Assembly: GCA_021372515.1 (NCBI GenBank)
Contig: JAJFUG010000137.1
Location: 1-23,249, forward strand
Reading direction: 5' to 3'
DNA: 23,249 bases
DNA from: a bacterium
GTDB lineage: Bacteria > Gemmatimonadota > Glassbacteria > GWA2-58-10
Both the position numbers and the translations under genes were made by a program. The notes under the pieces were generated by a model. The model was not told where the DNA came from, did no database searches, and was given only the letters and a program-made list of their open reading frames with translations. Every line of letters begins with the position of its first letter. Position 1 is the stretch's first letter. Shown here in pieces: positions 16,795 to 23,249 of this stretch.

Positions 16795-18030
16795 TCACAA
16801 AAACACGAGCGGAATGTGCAGCACGGCCAGGGTCCCGTAGCGCAGGATTGCATCCCGTCGGGCCGTGCGCGCCAGGGAGCCGAAATACACGCCCTTGATC
16901 AACGTGTTTCCCAGCATCGAGATTATGATGGCCGAAACCAGCACCGTGCTGATCGTCTTCGAGGAAAGGATGGACAGGATAAACGGGTCGATGTCGGTCA
17001 CACCCACGATGAAGGACAGGATCAGCAGGCCCGAGTTGCCGAAATGCGACTTGACCAGGATGGTCACCACCTGGAGGGTCAGAAACAGCACCGAGAACAC
17101 CAGGGCCGGCGAGATTTCGAACGGGTTGCTCAGGCCCGAGTCGAGACTGGATTTCGACACTCCCCCGCGCACCCCGGTGGTGAGCGAAAGGACAACCCCC
17201 AGCCCGGCCAGCACCAGAAGGCGCCACCAGATCAATGGCAGGAAACCCGGCCCCATGATCGCGATGATGAGCAGGATACGCACGTACATCACGCTGCTGG
17301 CCAGAAGGCTGCTGCGCAGGGCCTGGGCGCTGATCTCGGGCGATTTCTGAGCCATGCGTCCCATGGCCACGCTCACCGCGGTGCTCGAAACTATCCCGCC
17401 CAGAAGGCCCGACAGCCAGAGACCGTACTGGCTGCCAAACTTTTTCATCAGGAAATAACCCACGAACCCGATCGTGGAGATGAGGATCACAATCTTCCAG
17501 GTGCCGACCGGGTTCAGGTTGAACTGGGTGAATTCCCGGTTGGGCAGAAGCGGCAGGACCAGCACCGTAACCACCAGGAACTTCAGGATGGCGAACAGCT
17601 CGAATTTTTTGAGGCTCTCGACGAAATGCTCGATGCGGGTCTTTTCCGAAAGCAGGATGGCGCTGATTATACCCAGGGCCAGGGGCAGCCAGATAATGGT
17701 GTTAAGGGTCAGGGCGCCGATCACGTAAGTGATCAGCACAGCCACCGAGCTGGTCCAGCCCTGATGTCCCTCCCGGATCCGGCCGGCGTACTCGATCCCG
17801 GCCAGGACCACGATCGAGATAAGGCCCAGCGGGAGCACCGCAGGAACACCGTTCTGGGCCAGCCAGGCGCAGCCGAACCCGTACATGCTGATCAGGGAAT
17901 AGGTGCGCACCCCGGCTATCGGCTGATGCTGCTGCGCCAGGCCCGAGGTCTCCCGCTCCAGTCCGAGCAGGAAACCCAGGCCCAGGGCGATGAAAAACCG
18001 GACCTGAAAAGTGAGCTCCAGGCTTTCCAT
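16795..18030 (-). CDS. MgtC/SapB-DUF4010 integral membrane protein
   Basis: From the ATG at 18030 (GGGAGGGTGG directly upstream) the protein has 411 residues and roughly 11-12 hydrophobic helices. The N-terminal part carries the MgtC/SapB signature FFIALGLGFLLGLERE (12-27) and AGVRTYSLISMYG (39-51). The C-terminal DUF4010 part shows SGLLGGIVSSTAVSVAMG (207-224) and GVTDIDPFILS (343-353), both usual for this family. The function of the family is not settled; membrane transport or magnesium-related adaptation is often suggested. A longer in-frame extension to 18192 lacks a ribosome site and membrane character. It is probably the first gene of a pair with the serine hydrolase. Confidence 0.9.
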   Translation of the reverse strand: MESLELTFQVRFFIALGLGFLLGLERETSGLAQQHQPIAGVRTYSLISMYGFGCAWLAQNGVPAVLPLGLISIVVLAGIEYAGRIREGHQGWTSSVAVLITYVIGALTLNTIIWLPLALGIISAILLSEKTRIEHFVESLKKFELFAILKFLVVTVLVLPLLPNREFTQFNLNPVGTWKIVILISTIGFVGYFLMKKFGSQYGLWLSGLLGGIVSSTAVSVAMGRMAQKSPEISAQALRSSLLASSVMYVRILLIIAIMGPGFLPLIWWRLLVLAGLGVVLSLTTGVRGGVSKSSLDSGLSNPFEISPALVFSVLFLTLQVVTILVKSHFGNSGLLILSFIVGVTDIDPFILSILSSKTISTVLVSAIIISMLGNTLIKGVYFGSLARTARRDAILRYGTLAVLHIPLVFL

Positions 18031-18082
18031 CCACCCTCCCAGGATAATCGTGGCTTGAACGTCCCGCAGTCTCCAAGTTAAT

Positions 18083-18111
18083 GTTGTACCACCAAAAGGG
18101 CGTGATTGCAA
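18083..18111 (-). promoter_or_regulatory. Possible sigma-70-like promoter of the DUF4010-serine hydrolase pair
   Basis: On the minus strand TTGCAA (18106-18111) is followed after exactly 17 bp by TACAAC (18083-18088). It sits in an AT-rich stretch 52 bases before the ATG at 18030. Each box matches four of six consensus positions. Confidence 0.4.
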
Positions 18112-18238
18112 GAAAATAACGGAAAAAAACCATTGATGATTTGCGAGGGGAAAGTTCATGCGCCCTGTCCACACCGTGGGGCGGGAAAACATTTCAGCGC
18201 GGGGATATTCTAAATAGGCGGGAGTATGATTCCCGGTT

Positions 18239-18409
18239 TCAGATGCGGGACAGGATCATGCTGCGCTGGTTCTCATCCAGTTCGTAGAGCCAGGCCTCGT
18301 GGCGCAGTGCGCCCGAGGGAAACTCGCGGTGCAGGATTTCACCGGTCTCGGTTTCGAGCACCCGGTCGATACGCACTCCATGGTATTCCAGCCAGACCTC
18401 GATTTTCAT
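18239..18409 (-). CDS. Small conserved-looking hypothetical protein (56 residues)
   Basis: A short ORF with ATG at 18409 and TGA at 18239-18241 encodes 56 residues. It starts MKIEVWLEYHGVRIDRVLE, continues through TGEILHREFPSG, and ends MILSRI. It is preceded by GGGAGGTG at ideal spacing, and codon use (CTG, GTG, GAG, CGG rich) matches neighbouring genes. The sequence looks like a compact soluble alpha/beta protein with no signal peptide or cysteine. I do not recognise the family. It lies 208 bases upstream of the DUF4010 gene on the same strand, but a promoter candidate in between suggests separate transcription. After the stop only a weak 5-bp hairpin is seen. Confidence 0.72.
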   Translation of the reverse strand: MKIEVWLEYHGVRIDRVLETETGEILHREFPSGALRHEAWLYELDENQRSMILSRI

Positions 18410-18465
18410 CCTGCACCTCCCGGTTGTCTTTCATATGGTTAGATGCATATTGCATGCCGATAGTT

Positions 18466-18735
18466 TCAATTCTTCTTCTCCTTCAGCCACGAAGAACGTG
18501 GGCCGATGAATGCCGGACATCCGGCAGGAATGCACATTTTCCGGGCAGCACTGCCCAAAAAACCGGCAGCGTCTTCCGGTGTCCCCGTCTCGTTTTCCGA
18601 GCTGCAATCCAGAATTTCTGAGCTGTCGGCCGGAGCCATGTTCATTCGGCAGACAGCCGGCGGAAAATTATTTTCGCCCCATGGCGTAATAATTCCCTGT
18701 TCAGCCGGCAAGATTCTGCCCGGCAGCGATATCAC
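18466..18735 (-). CDS. Doubtful 89-residue ORF downstream of the ceramidase-like gene
   Basis: The frame opens with GTG at 18735, with GGAG five bases upstream, 19 bases after the stop of the ceramidase-like gene. It runs to a lysine-rich end (WLKEKKN). Four cysteines are scattered, two in KMCIPAGCPAF. There is no signal peptide, membrane segment or known domain, and third-position GC is lower than in neighbours. It could be a co-transcribed small protein or simply an open stretch in the 345-base gap between the small 56-residue gene and the ceramidase-like gene. Nothing else was recognised in this gap. Confidence 0.25.
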   Translation of the reverse strand: MISLPGRILPAEQGIITPWGENNFPPAVCRMNMAPADSSEILDCSSENETGTPEDAAGFLGSAARKMCIPAGCPAFIGPRSSWLKEKKN

Positions 18736-18754
18736 TTCAACTCCGGCCGCCGGA

Positions 18755-20134
18755 TCAGTAGCGATAGCCGCGGTCCGGGTTGGCCGGGAAATCCCGCAGC
18801 CCGCCCAGCAATTCGTGCAGGCTGACCAGCGCCTCCAGGCTCATGCGCTCACCAGCCCCCACCGCCACGTGGGTGCCGGTGTCGTTGGCCCCGTAGCCGC
18901 CGGTGACCGCGGCCTCCAGGGTGGGGAAATAGCCGTAGGATCCCTCCGTGTAGGCGGCCACGATCAGGAACGGCACCGGGGATTTGCTGCGGATATCGCC
19001 CTGGAACCGCGAGAAGAACTCGCCCGGAAGCCCGACAAAACCGATCTCCGGGGTGAGCAGGGCCACATCCAGGGGCAATTGCATCTCGCCTTTCTGCGCC
19101 AGGCTGCTGTCCGGGCCCGGCTGCGCCGTGCTGTCGGCCTGATGGGCCTGCCAGTTGTCAAGGTCCCAGCGCCAGAGGCTGGGGAAATACTTGCGCGAGG
19201 AGGACAGGGCCAGGGGACTGTCGCAGGCTTTGGTCGTGATCCCGCCGGCCACGCGCAGGACCTCGGCGGCCAGGGTCCCGCCCACCTCCTCCAGCCGGGG
19301 CAGCGGGTCATCCACCGAGTGGGCGTAGTAGGGATTGAGGTCGCCCGGGCAGCCGTTGAAAAAGATGCAGAGCGGCGCTCCCGGCAGTCTCGCCCTCACC
19401 TTGCGGTAAAGCACGCCCGGGAAATCGGCCGAGTAGGCGAGGTTCTGGTTGGAGGCGCCGAAAATGACCGGGTGGCAGGCGTAATTGACCAGGATCGCCA
19501 GGGGCTTGCCGTTGTCCAGACGGTCGAGGCGGACCACCGCCACCGTGGGGTCGGCCGGTCCGAGAGGTTTCTTCTCATGGTTGCTCCAGATCATCTCCAC
19601 CCGGCCGTCCGGCTGCGGCTGGACCCGCCTGTAGCTCAGGTCCACCGCGCCCTGGCCCGAGCCGACCGCCACCGGGGTCATGGCAGCAACCGCCGCGGCC
19701 ACGGCCTCGATGGTCTGGCTGCAGATCATCCGCTCGTGCGGCTCCATGTCCTTGATGCTCTGGCCCGGGGGAAGCTGCGGGCCTCTGAAAATCGCCGGGC
19801 CGGAATGGGTGTGCGTGCTGCTGAAAAACACCTCCTGCACCCCTGTGCGCGAACGGATGCTGTCGCGCAGCTCGGCGTTTACCTGGCGGGCGAACGGAAA
19901 AAGCAGGTCGTAGCAGACCAGGACCAGGCTTTTGTTCCCCGAGCGCAAGGCCAGCGCCCGCACGTGGATCGAATCCAGCACGCCGTGGGAAACACGGTTA
20001 GTGAACCCGGCCATGGCCAGGCCCGGCTCCGGCGTGATATCCCTCTCGGCTGCCCCGGCCTCCAGCGCCAGCGCGCCGGCGGACGGCAGAAAAGCGAGCA
20101 TAACGGTCAGAACCCAAACGTGCGCCCTGTGCAT
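18755..20134 (-). CDS. Secreted neutral/alkaline ceramidase-like hydrolase
   Basis: The 459-residue protein has a signal peptide (about residues 1-23) and matches the neutral/alkaline non-lysosomal ceramidase N-terminal domain. It starts AGAAERDITPEPGLAMAGF (26-44). Probable zinc ligands are in SSTHTHSGP (H108, H110) and NYACHPV (H221), with later LPGEFFSRFQGDIR (E372) and AAYTEGSYGYFPT (393-405). Known members cut the amide bond of ceramide to sphingosine and fatty acid. It lacks the C-terminal Ig-like domain of characterised ceramidases, and short versions are common in environmental bacteria with untested substrates. AGGGAGG lies just before the ATG. It is divergent from the PfkB kinase gene. 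Confidence 0.87.
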   Translation of the reverse strand: MHRAHVWVLTVMLAFLPSAGALALEAGAAERDITPEPGLAMAGFTNRVSHGVLDSIHVRALALRSGNKSLVLVCYDLLFPFARQVNAELRDSIRSRTGVQEVFFSSTHTHSGPAIFRGPQLPPGQSIKDMEPHERMICSQTIEAVAAAVAAMTPVAVGSGQGAVDLSYRRVQPQPDGRVEMIWSNHEKKPLGPADPTVAVVRLDRLDNGKPLAILVNYACHPVIFGASNQNLAYSADFPGVLYRKVRARLPGAPLCIFFNGCPGDLNPYYAHSVDDPLPRLEEVGGTLAAEVLRVAGGITTKACDSPLALSSSRKYFPSLWRWDLDNWQAHQADSTAQPGPDSSLAQKGEMQLPLDVALLTPEIGFVGLPGEFFSRFQGDIRSKSPVPFLIVAAYTEGSYGYFPTLEAAVTGGYGANDTGTHVAVGAGERMSLEALVSLHELLGGLRDFPANPDRGYRY

Positions 20135-20380
20135 AAGTCCCTCCCTGCCCTTTCCTTATCCTGTGTGGGACTGCGGAGTACTTTATCATAACGAGCCCGA
20201 GTTTTGATTCGATCAACTCTAACACGCCCGGTATGTGAGGGCAAGACAGTGTTCGACATTTTCCGCAGGGCGGGCGCGGCCCTCTTGAGCCGGAGTAAAG
20301 AGGGAGTTAGAATAGAGGCCACAAAACTCCGCAACGCCGCCCGGCGCTGGTATGTGGAAATTCATTCGATTGGATGGAGC
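20135..20380. promoter_or_regulatory. Divergent region between ceramidase-like and PfkB genes
   Basis: The 246-base region lies between divergent starts and is expected to carry both promoters. On the minus strand an AT-rich TATGAT with TTGATC 20 bp upstream is too widely spaced to call. The plus-strand kinase frame stays open through this region from an ATG at 20204, but those residues have no PfkB character. Confidence 0.4.
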
Positions 20381-21268
20381 TTGAAAGCAGCCGTGATCGG
20401 CCCGCTCTGCCGGGACACGAACATAGTGGCAGGCAAAGCCCACACCCGTTGCGGCGGAGTGACCTACTACACCGGGGCGGCCCTGGCGCGCCTGGGGGTG
20501 GAAACCACGGTCCTGGGCGCCTGCCTCGGCGGCAACCCGCCCTGGCCGGACATTCAAGGCGCGCGCCTGACACGTCTGCCGGCCGCGGGCACGCTCGAAT
20601 TTGTCAACGAGTACCCGCAGGCCGACCTCTCGGCGCGCACTCAGCGGGCGACCGCCCACGACAACCGGATCGGGCCGCGCGAGCTTGAGGGGCAGCTTCC
20701 AAGCGGCCTGGATTTTGTGGTCCTCGGCCCGTTGTTCCACGACAATTTTGAGCCGGAAACCGCGGCCTGGCTGGCCCGGAAGTGCAAAGTAGCCCTGGCG
20801 GCCCAGGGTCTCATCCGTCATCTGGAAGGTGAGAAGGTTGTCTGGCGAAACCCGGAGCGGGTGTACGGCTTCCTGCCCCACTGCGAGTGGGTGGCCCTGG
20901 ATGAGGCCGAGCTGGCATTTATCAGCGGCGAGGCGGACCTGGAGTCTGGCGCGCGGCGTCTGATCGCGGCGGGAGCTGGCAACGTGCTTGTCACCCGGGC
21001 CGAGCGGGGCTCCACTCTGGTCCTGCGCGAGGGGATTTTTCACATCCCGGCTTTCCCGCCCGCACTCAGCGCCGACCCCACCGGGGCGGGCGACACCTAT
21101 CTGGCCGCGTTCCTGCGCGCAGCCGAACTGTTCGGCTCGCCGCAGCGCCGGGGCGAGTTCGCCGCCCTGGCCGCCACGCTCTGCATCGAGCGCGAGGGGG
21201 CATTCGACTCCAGCCTGGAGACGGTGCTACGGCGGCTGGAAGATGCAAACCCAACATCAGTTAAGTAA
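20381..21268 (+). CDS. PfkB-family carbohydrate/nucleoside kinase
   Basis: From a TTG at 20381 the protein has 295 residues, the usual PfkB length, and begins (L/M)KAAVIGPLCRDTNIV, the canonical first beta strand. CGGVTYYTGAALARLG (24-39) is the substrate-binding G-G motif, and the second PfkB signature DPTGAGDTYLAAFLRA (232-247) holds the anion hole and catalytic base (D238). The family phosphorylates sugars or nucleosides with ATP; a bulky or inositol/nucleoside substrate cannot be excluded. The ATG at 20204 would add 59 residues unlike the family. GGATGGAG lies just before the TTG but with tight spacing, so the start is not certain (GTG at 20354 is an alternative). The gene is convergent with the propeller-dockerin gene, 28 bases away. 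Confidence 0.87.
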   Translation: MKAAVIGPLCRDTNIVAGKAHTRCGGVTYYTGAALARLGVETTVLGACLGGNPPWPDIQGARLTRLPAAGTLEFVNEYPQADLSARTQRATAHDNRIGPRELEGQLPSGLDFVVLGPLFHDNFEPETAAWLARKCKVALAAQGLIRHLEGEKVVWRNPERVYGFLPHCEWVALDEAELAFISGEADLESGARRLIAAGAGNVLVTRAERGSTLVLREGIFHIPAFPPALSADPTGAGDTYLAAFLRAAELFGSPQRRGEFAALAATLCIEREGAFDSSLETVLRRLEDANPTSVK

Positions 21269-21296
21269 CCCATTCCGCCGAGAGGTCCTACGGCTG

Positions 21297-23249
21297 TTAC
21301 CAGCCCGAGAGCGCCTTGAGCAGGGCCAGCAGGTCGAACACATCCATCCGGCCGTCGGAGTTCAGGTCCCCACGTCTGTCCGGGTCCGGCTCCGCGCCGG
21401 AGAGCAGCCGCAACAGAGCCAGAAGGTCGAACACATCCCGTCGGCCGTCCGCGTTCACATCGCCGGCAGGCGGCTGCGGGGTCTGTTTCAGGCGCAACAG
21501 GTTCACTCCCCCGCCCCCGCCGAGCCAGTACGCGCCGTCCGAGTCCTGGACGATGTCGTAAATGAAATTCGAGGCCAGGCCGTCCCGTACCGAGTAGCTT
21601 GTCCAGCTTGCACCGTCGAAACGGCACACGCCGCTGCCAGCGGTGGTGACCCAAAGCTGCCCGTAGCGGTCGAAAAGCAACGAGCGGGTCCTGTTTCCGG
21701 CCAAGCCTGCGGTGCTGTCGAACACGGTCCAGCTTTGCCCGTCATAACGGCAGACCCCCTTACTCGATCCGGCGAACCAGACATTATTTTTCCGGTCGCA
21801 ACTAACACGATTTACCCAATCATTGAGCGGCCCCTCGCCGGAGCGGAACGCTTGCCACTGCGCGCCGTCGTAACGGTTCACTCCGCCCGAGACCGCGCAC
21901 CAGAGCACGCCCGCCCTGTCCACGGCCAGGGCGTTGACCGAGTTGTCGAGCAGACCCTCCGCCGTGGTGTAGCCAGTCCACGACACGCCATCATAGCGGC
22001 TCAACCCGTCGTTGGTGCCGAACCACTTGACTCCCCTGGAATCGATACACATGTCGTTCACCATGTCGGACAACAGGCCGTCCGCGGTGGTGAACCGGCT
22101 CCAGCTGTGCCCGTCGTACCGGAGCACTCCGCTGCCCAGCGAGACAAACCAGAGCGAGCCGTCCGTGTCCAGCGCGATCCGGCGGCAGTAGTTGTCCTTG
22201 CGCCGCGAGGAATCAGGCCGGAAAGTGGTCCAGCCTGTGCCGTCGTAGCGGCTGATCCCGTCCTGTGTGCCGAACCACCTGTTGCCCTGGCTGTCGATAG
22301 CCGTACACAGCACCGTGTTGTCCGCCAGCCCGTCCGCCCGGTCGTAAAATTTCAGATCGATGTCCGGATTGAGCGGTGGAGTCTCCTGCAGCGAGGCGAT
22401 TTCCGCTGCCGGCAGAAAGCTGAGCCCGCCGTAATAGGTGCTGATCCAGAGATTGCCCGCGCGGTCGGTGAGCAGGTTCGCAATGAACATGTCCGGCAGA
22501 CCGTCCCGCGTGTCGAACGCGCGCCACTGACGGCCGTCGAAGCGACAGAGGCCGTTGACAGTGCCGCACCAGAGGAACCCCAGGGAGTCGAGGGCAAAGC
22601 AGGTCGACTGGCTGGAGGGGAAAGCCGAGCTGGTCGGGCCGTAGGTGGTCCAGGCGCTCCCATCCCAGGCCGCCGCCCCATCCCGCCGCAGGCTCGTCCA
22701 GATCCTTCCCTGCCGGTCCCGGATCACGGCGTCCGCTATATCGTAGCCGGTGGTGCTGTAGGTCCGGGTGGGCAGGGTTGTCCAGCGATTCCCGTCGAAC
22801 AGGCTCACCCCGCGCTGGGTGCCGGCGATCAGCCGGTCCTGTCCATCCGGCACGAGGGCGACCACCCAGTCATCGGCCAGGCTATCCAGATGGGTGTAGG
22901 TTGTCCACTTTGCACCATCCCTTCGGGCCGCGCCCTTCATCGTGCCGGCCCAGAGGCGGCCGCCTGAGTCGAGGCTCAGGCCGTAAACATAACCGTCCGG
23001 CAGCCCGTCCAGGGTGTCCAGACGGCTCCAGCCCGTACCGTCGAAACGCAGCACTCCCGAACCAAGCGTGCCGACCCAGACATTATCCTCCCGGTCCACC
23101 GCGATGCCGCCGGAGAGACTGGCGACAGTGTTCTCACGCAGAACGGGATAGCTCTGCCACTGTGTCCCGTCGTAATGGGAAAGCCGGCCGGCAAAGGGAC
23201 GGGAATCGGAGGTGACACACCAGAGTCCGCCCCGGCTGTCCAGGGCCAG
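21297..23249 (-). CDS. Two-component-regulator-type propeller protein with C-terminal dockerin (5' partial)
   Basis: The frame is open to the right edge of the window, so the N-terminus is missing; 650 residues are visible. About 14 repeats of roughly 41 residues follow the ligand-sensor propeller pattern: a D-x-x-G-x-x-W-x-G-T strand, then G-(V/L)-x-R-(Y/F)-D-G-x-x-W, then D-G-L. This suggests two seven-bladed beta-propellers. The last 55 residues form two dockerin-type calcium repeats, GDVNADGRRDVFDLLALL and GDLNSDGRMDVFDLLALL, each with the D-x-N-x-D-G loop. There is no kinase, membrane helix or DNA-binding domain, unlike hybrid two-component sensors that use this propeller. It is probably exported; whether it binds a cohesin is unknown. 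An internal GTG at 23099 is not the real start, because the repeat pattern continues upstream. Confidence 0.9.
   Translation of the reverse strand: MALDSRGGLWCVTSDSRPFAGRLSHYDGTQWQSYPVLRENTVASLSGGIAVDREDNVWVGTLGSGVLRFDGTGWSRLDTLDGLPDGYVYGLSLDSGGRLWAGTMKGAARRDGAKWTTYTHLDSLADDWVVALVPDGQDRLIAGTQRGVSLFDGNRWTTLPTRTYSTTGYDIADAVIRDRQGRIWTSLRRDGAAAWDGSAWTTYGPTSSAFPSSQSTCFALDSLGFLWCGTVNGLCRFDGRQWRAFDTRDGLPDMFIANLLTDRAGNLWISTYYGGLSFLPAAEIASLQETPPLNPDIDLKFYDRADGLADNTVLCTAIDSQGNRWFGTQDGISRYDGTGWTTFRPDSSRRKDNYCRRIALDTDGSLWFVSLGSGVLRYDGHSWSRFTTADGLLSDMVNDMCIDSRGVKWFGTNDGLSRYDGVSWTGYTTAEGLLDNSVNALAVDRAGVLWCAVSGGVNRYDGAQWQAFRSGEGPLNDWVNRVSCDRKNNVWFAGSSKGVCRYDGQSWTVFDSTAGLAGNRTRSLLFDRYGQLWVTTAGSGVCRFDGASWTSYSVRDGLASNFIYDIVQDSDGAYWLGGGGGVNLLRLKQTPQPPAGDVNADGRRDVFDLLALLRLLSGAEPDPDRRGDLNSDGRMDVFDLLALLKALSGW
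21490..23249 (-). repeat. Diverged ~123-bp tandem coding repeats of the propeller domain
   Basis: About 14 tandem units of 120-130 bp encode the propeller blades. Blades share the W-x-G-T and R-(Y/F)-D-G-x-x-W pattern but differ widely at DNA level, pointing to old duplications. One unit (around 22330-22460) lacks the RYDG motif and carries an insertion rich in proline and aspartate. Confidence 0.75.

Noticed and set aside
16624-18081. 485-codon plus-strand open frame
   Set aside because: It lies antisense to the DUF4010 and serine hydrolase genes and gives low-complexity Gln/Asp/His-rich sequence with no domain.
18435-18470. Small palindrome ATGCA-TAT-TGCAT upstream of the 56-residue gene
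   Set aside because: The arms are only 5 bp in AT-rich sequence; chance is likely and no promoter context supports an operator.
21490-23249. Regular ~123-bp repeats considered as an array such as CRISPR
   Set aside because: The units are coding, strongly diverged and encode beta-propeller blades; there are no identical repeats or unique spacers.

Overview
The window is GC-rich bacterial DNA with dense, single-copy gene packing, GGAGG-type ribosome sites and many exported proteins. A C-terminal FlgD-like/type IX-style sorting domain ends the gene at the left edge. A secreted propeller-plus-dockerin protein runs off the right edge, and between them lie a giant multi-PAS hybrid kinase, a Tat-exported Gfo/Idh-type glycosidase and a ceramidase-like enzyme. 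Together these point to a member of the FCB superphylum or a related candidate phylum (Glassbacteria/Latescibacteria/Gemmatimonadota-like). This is an inference from gene content; no rRNA or other phylogenetic marker is present.

Layout, left to right. (1) The tail of a secreted protein with a sorting domain (+), closed by a clear terminator. (2) A minus-strand operon, nitrilase-like amidase -> amidohydrolase_2 -> clan A (GH30-like) glycosidase, all three with N-terminal export-type segments, divergent from an AraC/RhaS-like regulator. (3) A 1634-residue orphan hybrid histidine kinase with a periplasmic Cache-like sensor, seven PAS domains, kinase core and receiver. (4) A chemosensory pair, cheW -> mcp, behind a good sigma-54 promoter match and ended by a nested hairpin terminator. 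(5) A Tat-exported GH109-like protein (+), convergent across a strong bidirectional terminator with a minus-strand pair, MgtC/DUF4010 membrane protein -> serine beta-lactamase-like lipoprotein. (6) A 56-residue small protein gene (-), a doubtful 89-residue ORF and a neutral-ceramidase-like secreted enzyme (-). (7) A PfkB sugar/nucleoside kinase (+) with a probable TTG start, divergent from the ceramidase. (8) A partial secreted protein of at least 14 propeller repeats plus a two-repeat dockerin (-).

How they may work together. Much of the coding capacity goes to exported hydrolases (GH30-like, GH109-like, ceramidase-like, nitrilase, amidohydrolase, serine hydrolase) and to sensing (AraC, Cache/PAS kinase, MCP/CheW, propeller). 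The mix fits an organism scavenging complex glycoconjugates. GH30-like, GH109-like and ceramidase-like enzymes together hint at glycosphingolipid breakdown, but they are not in one operon, so this stays a hypothesis. No CRISPR array, tRNA, rRNA, insertion sequence or prophage was seen.
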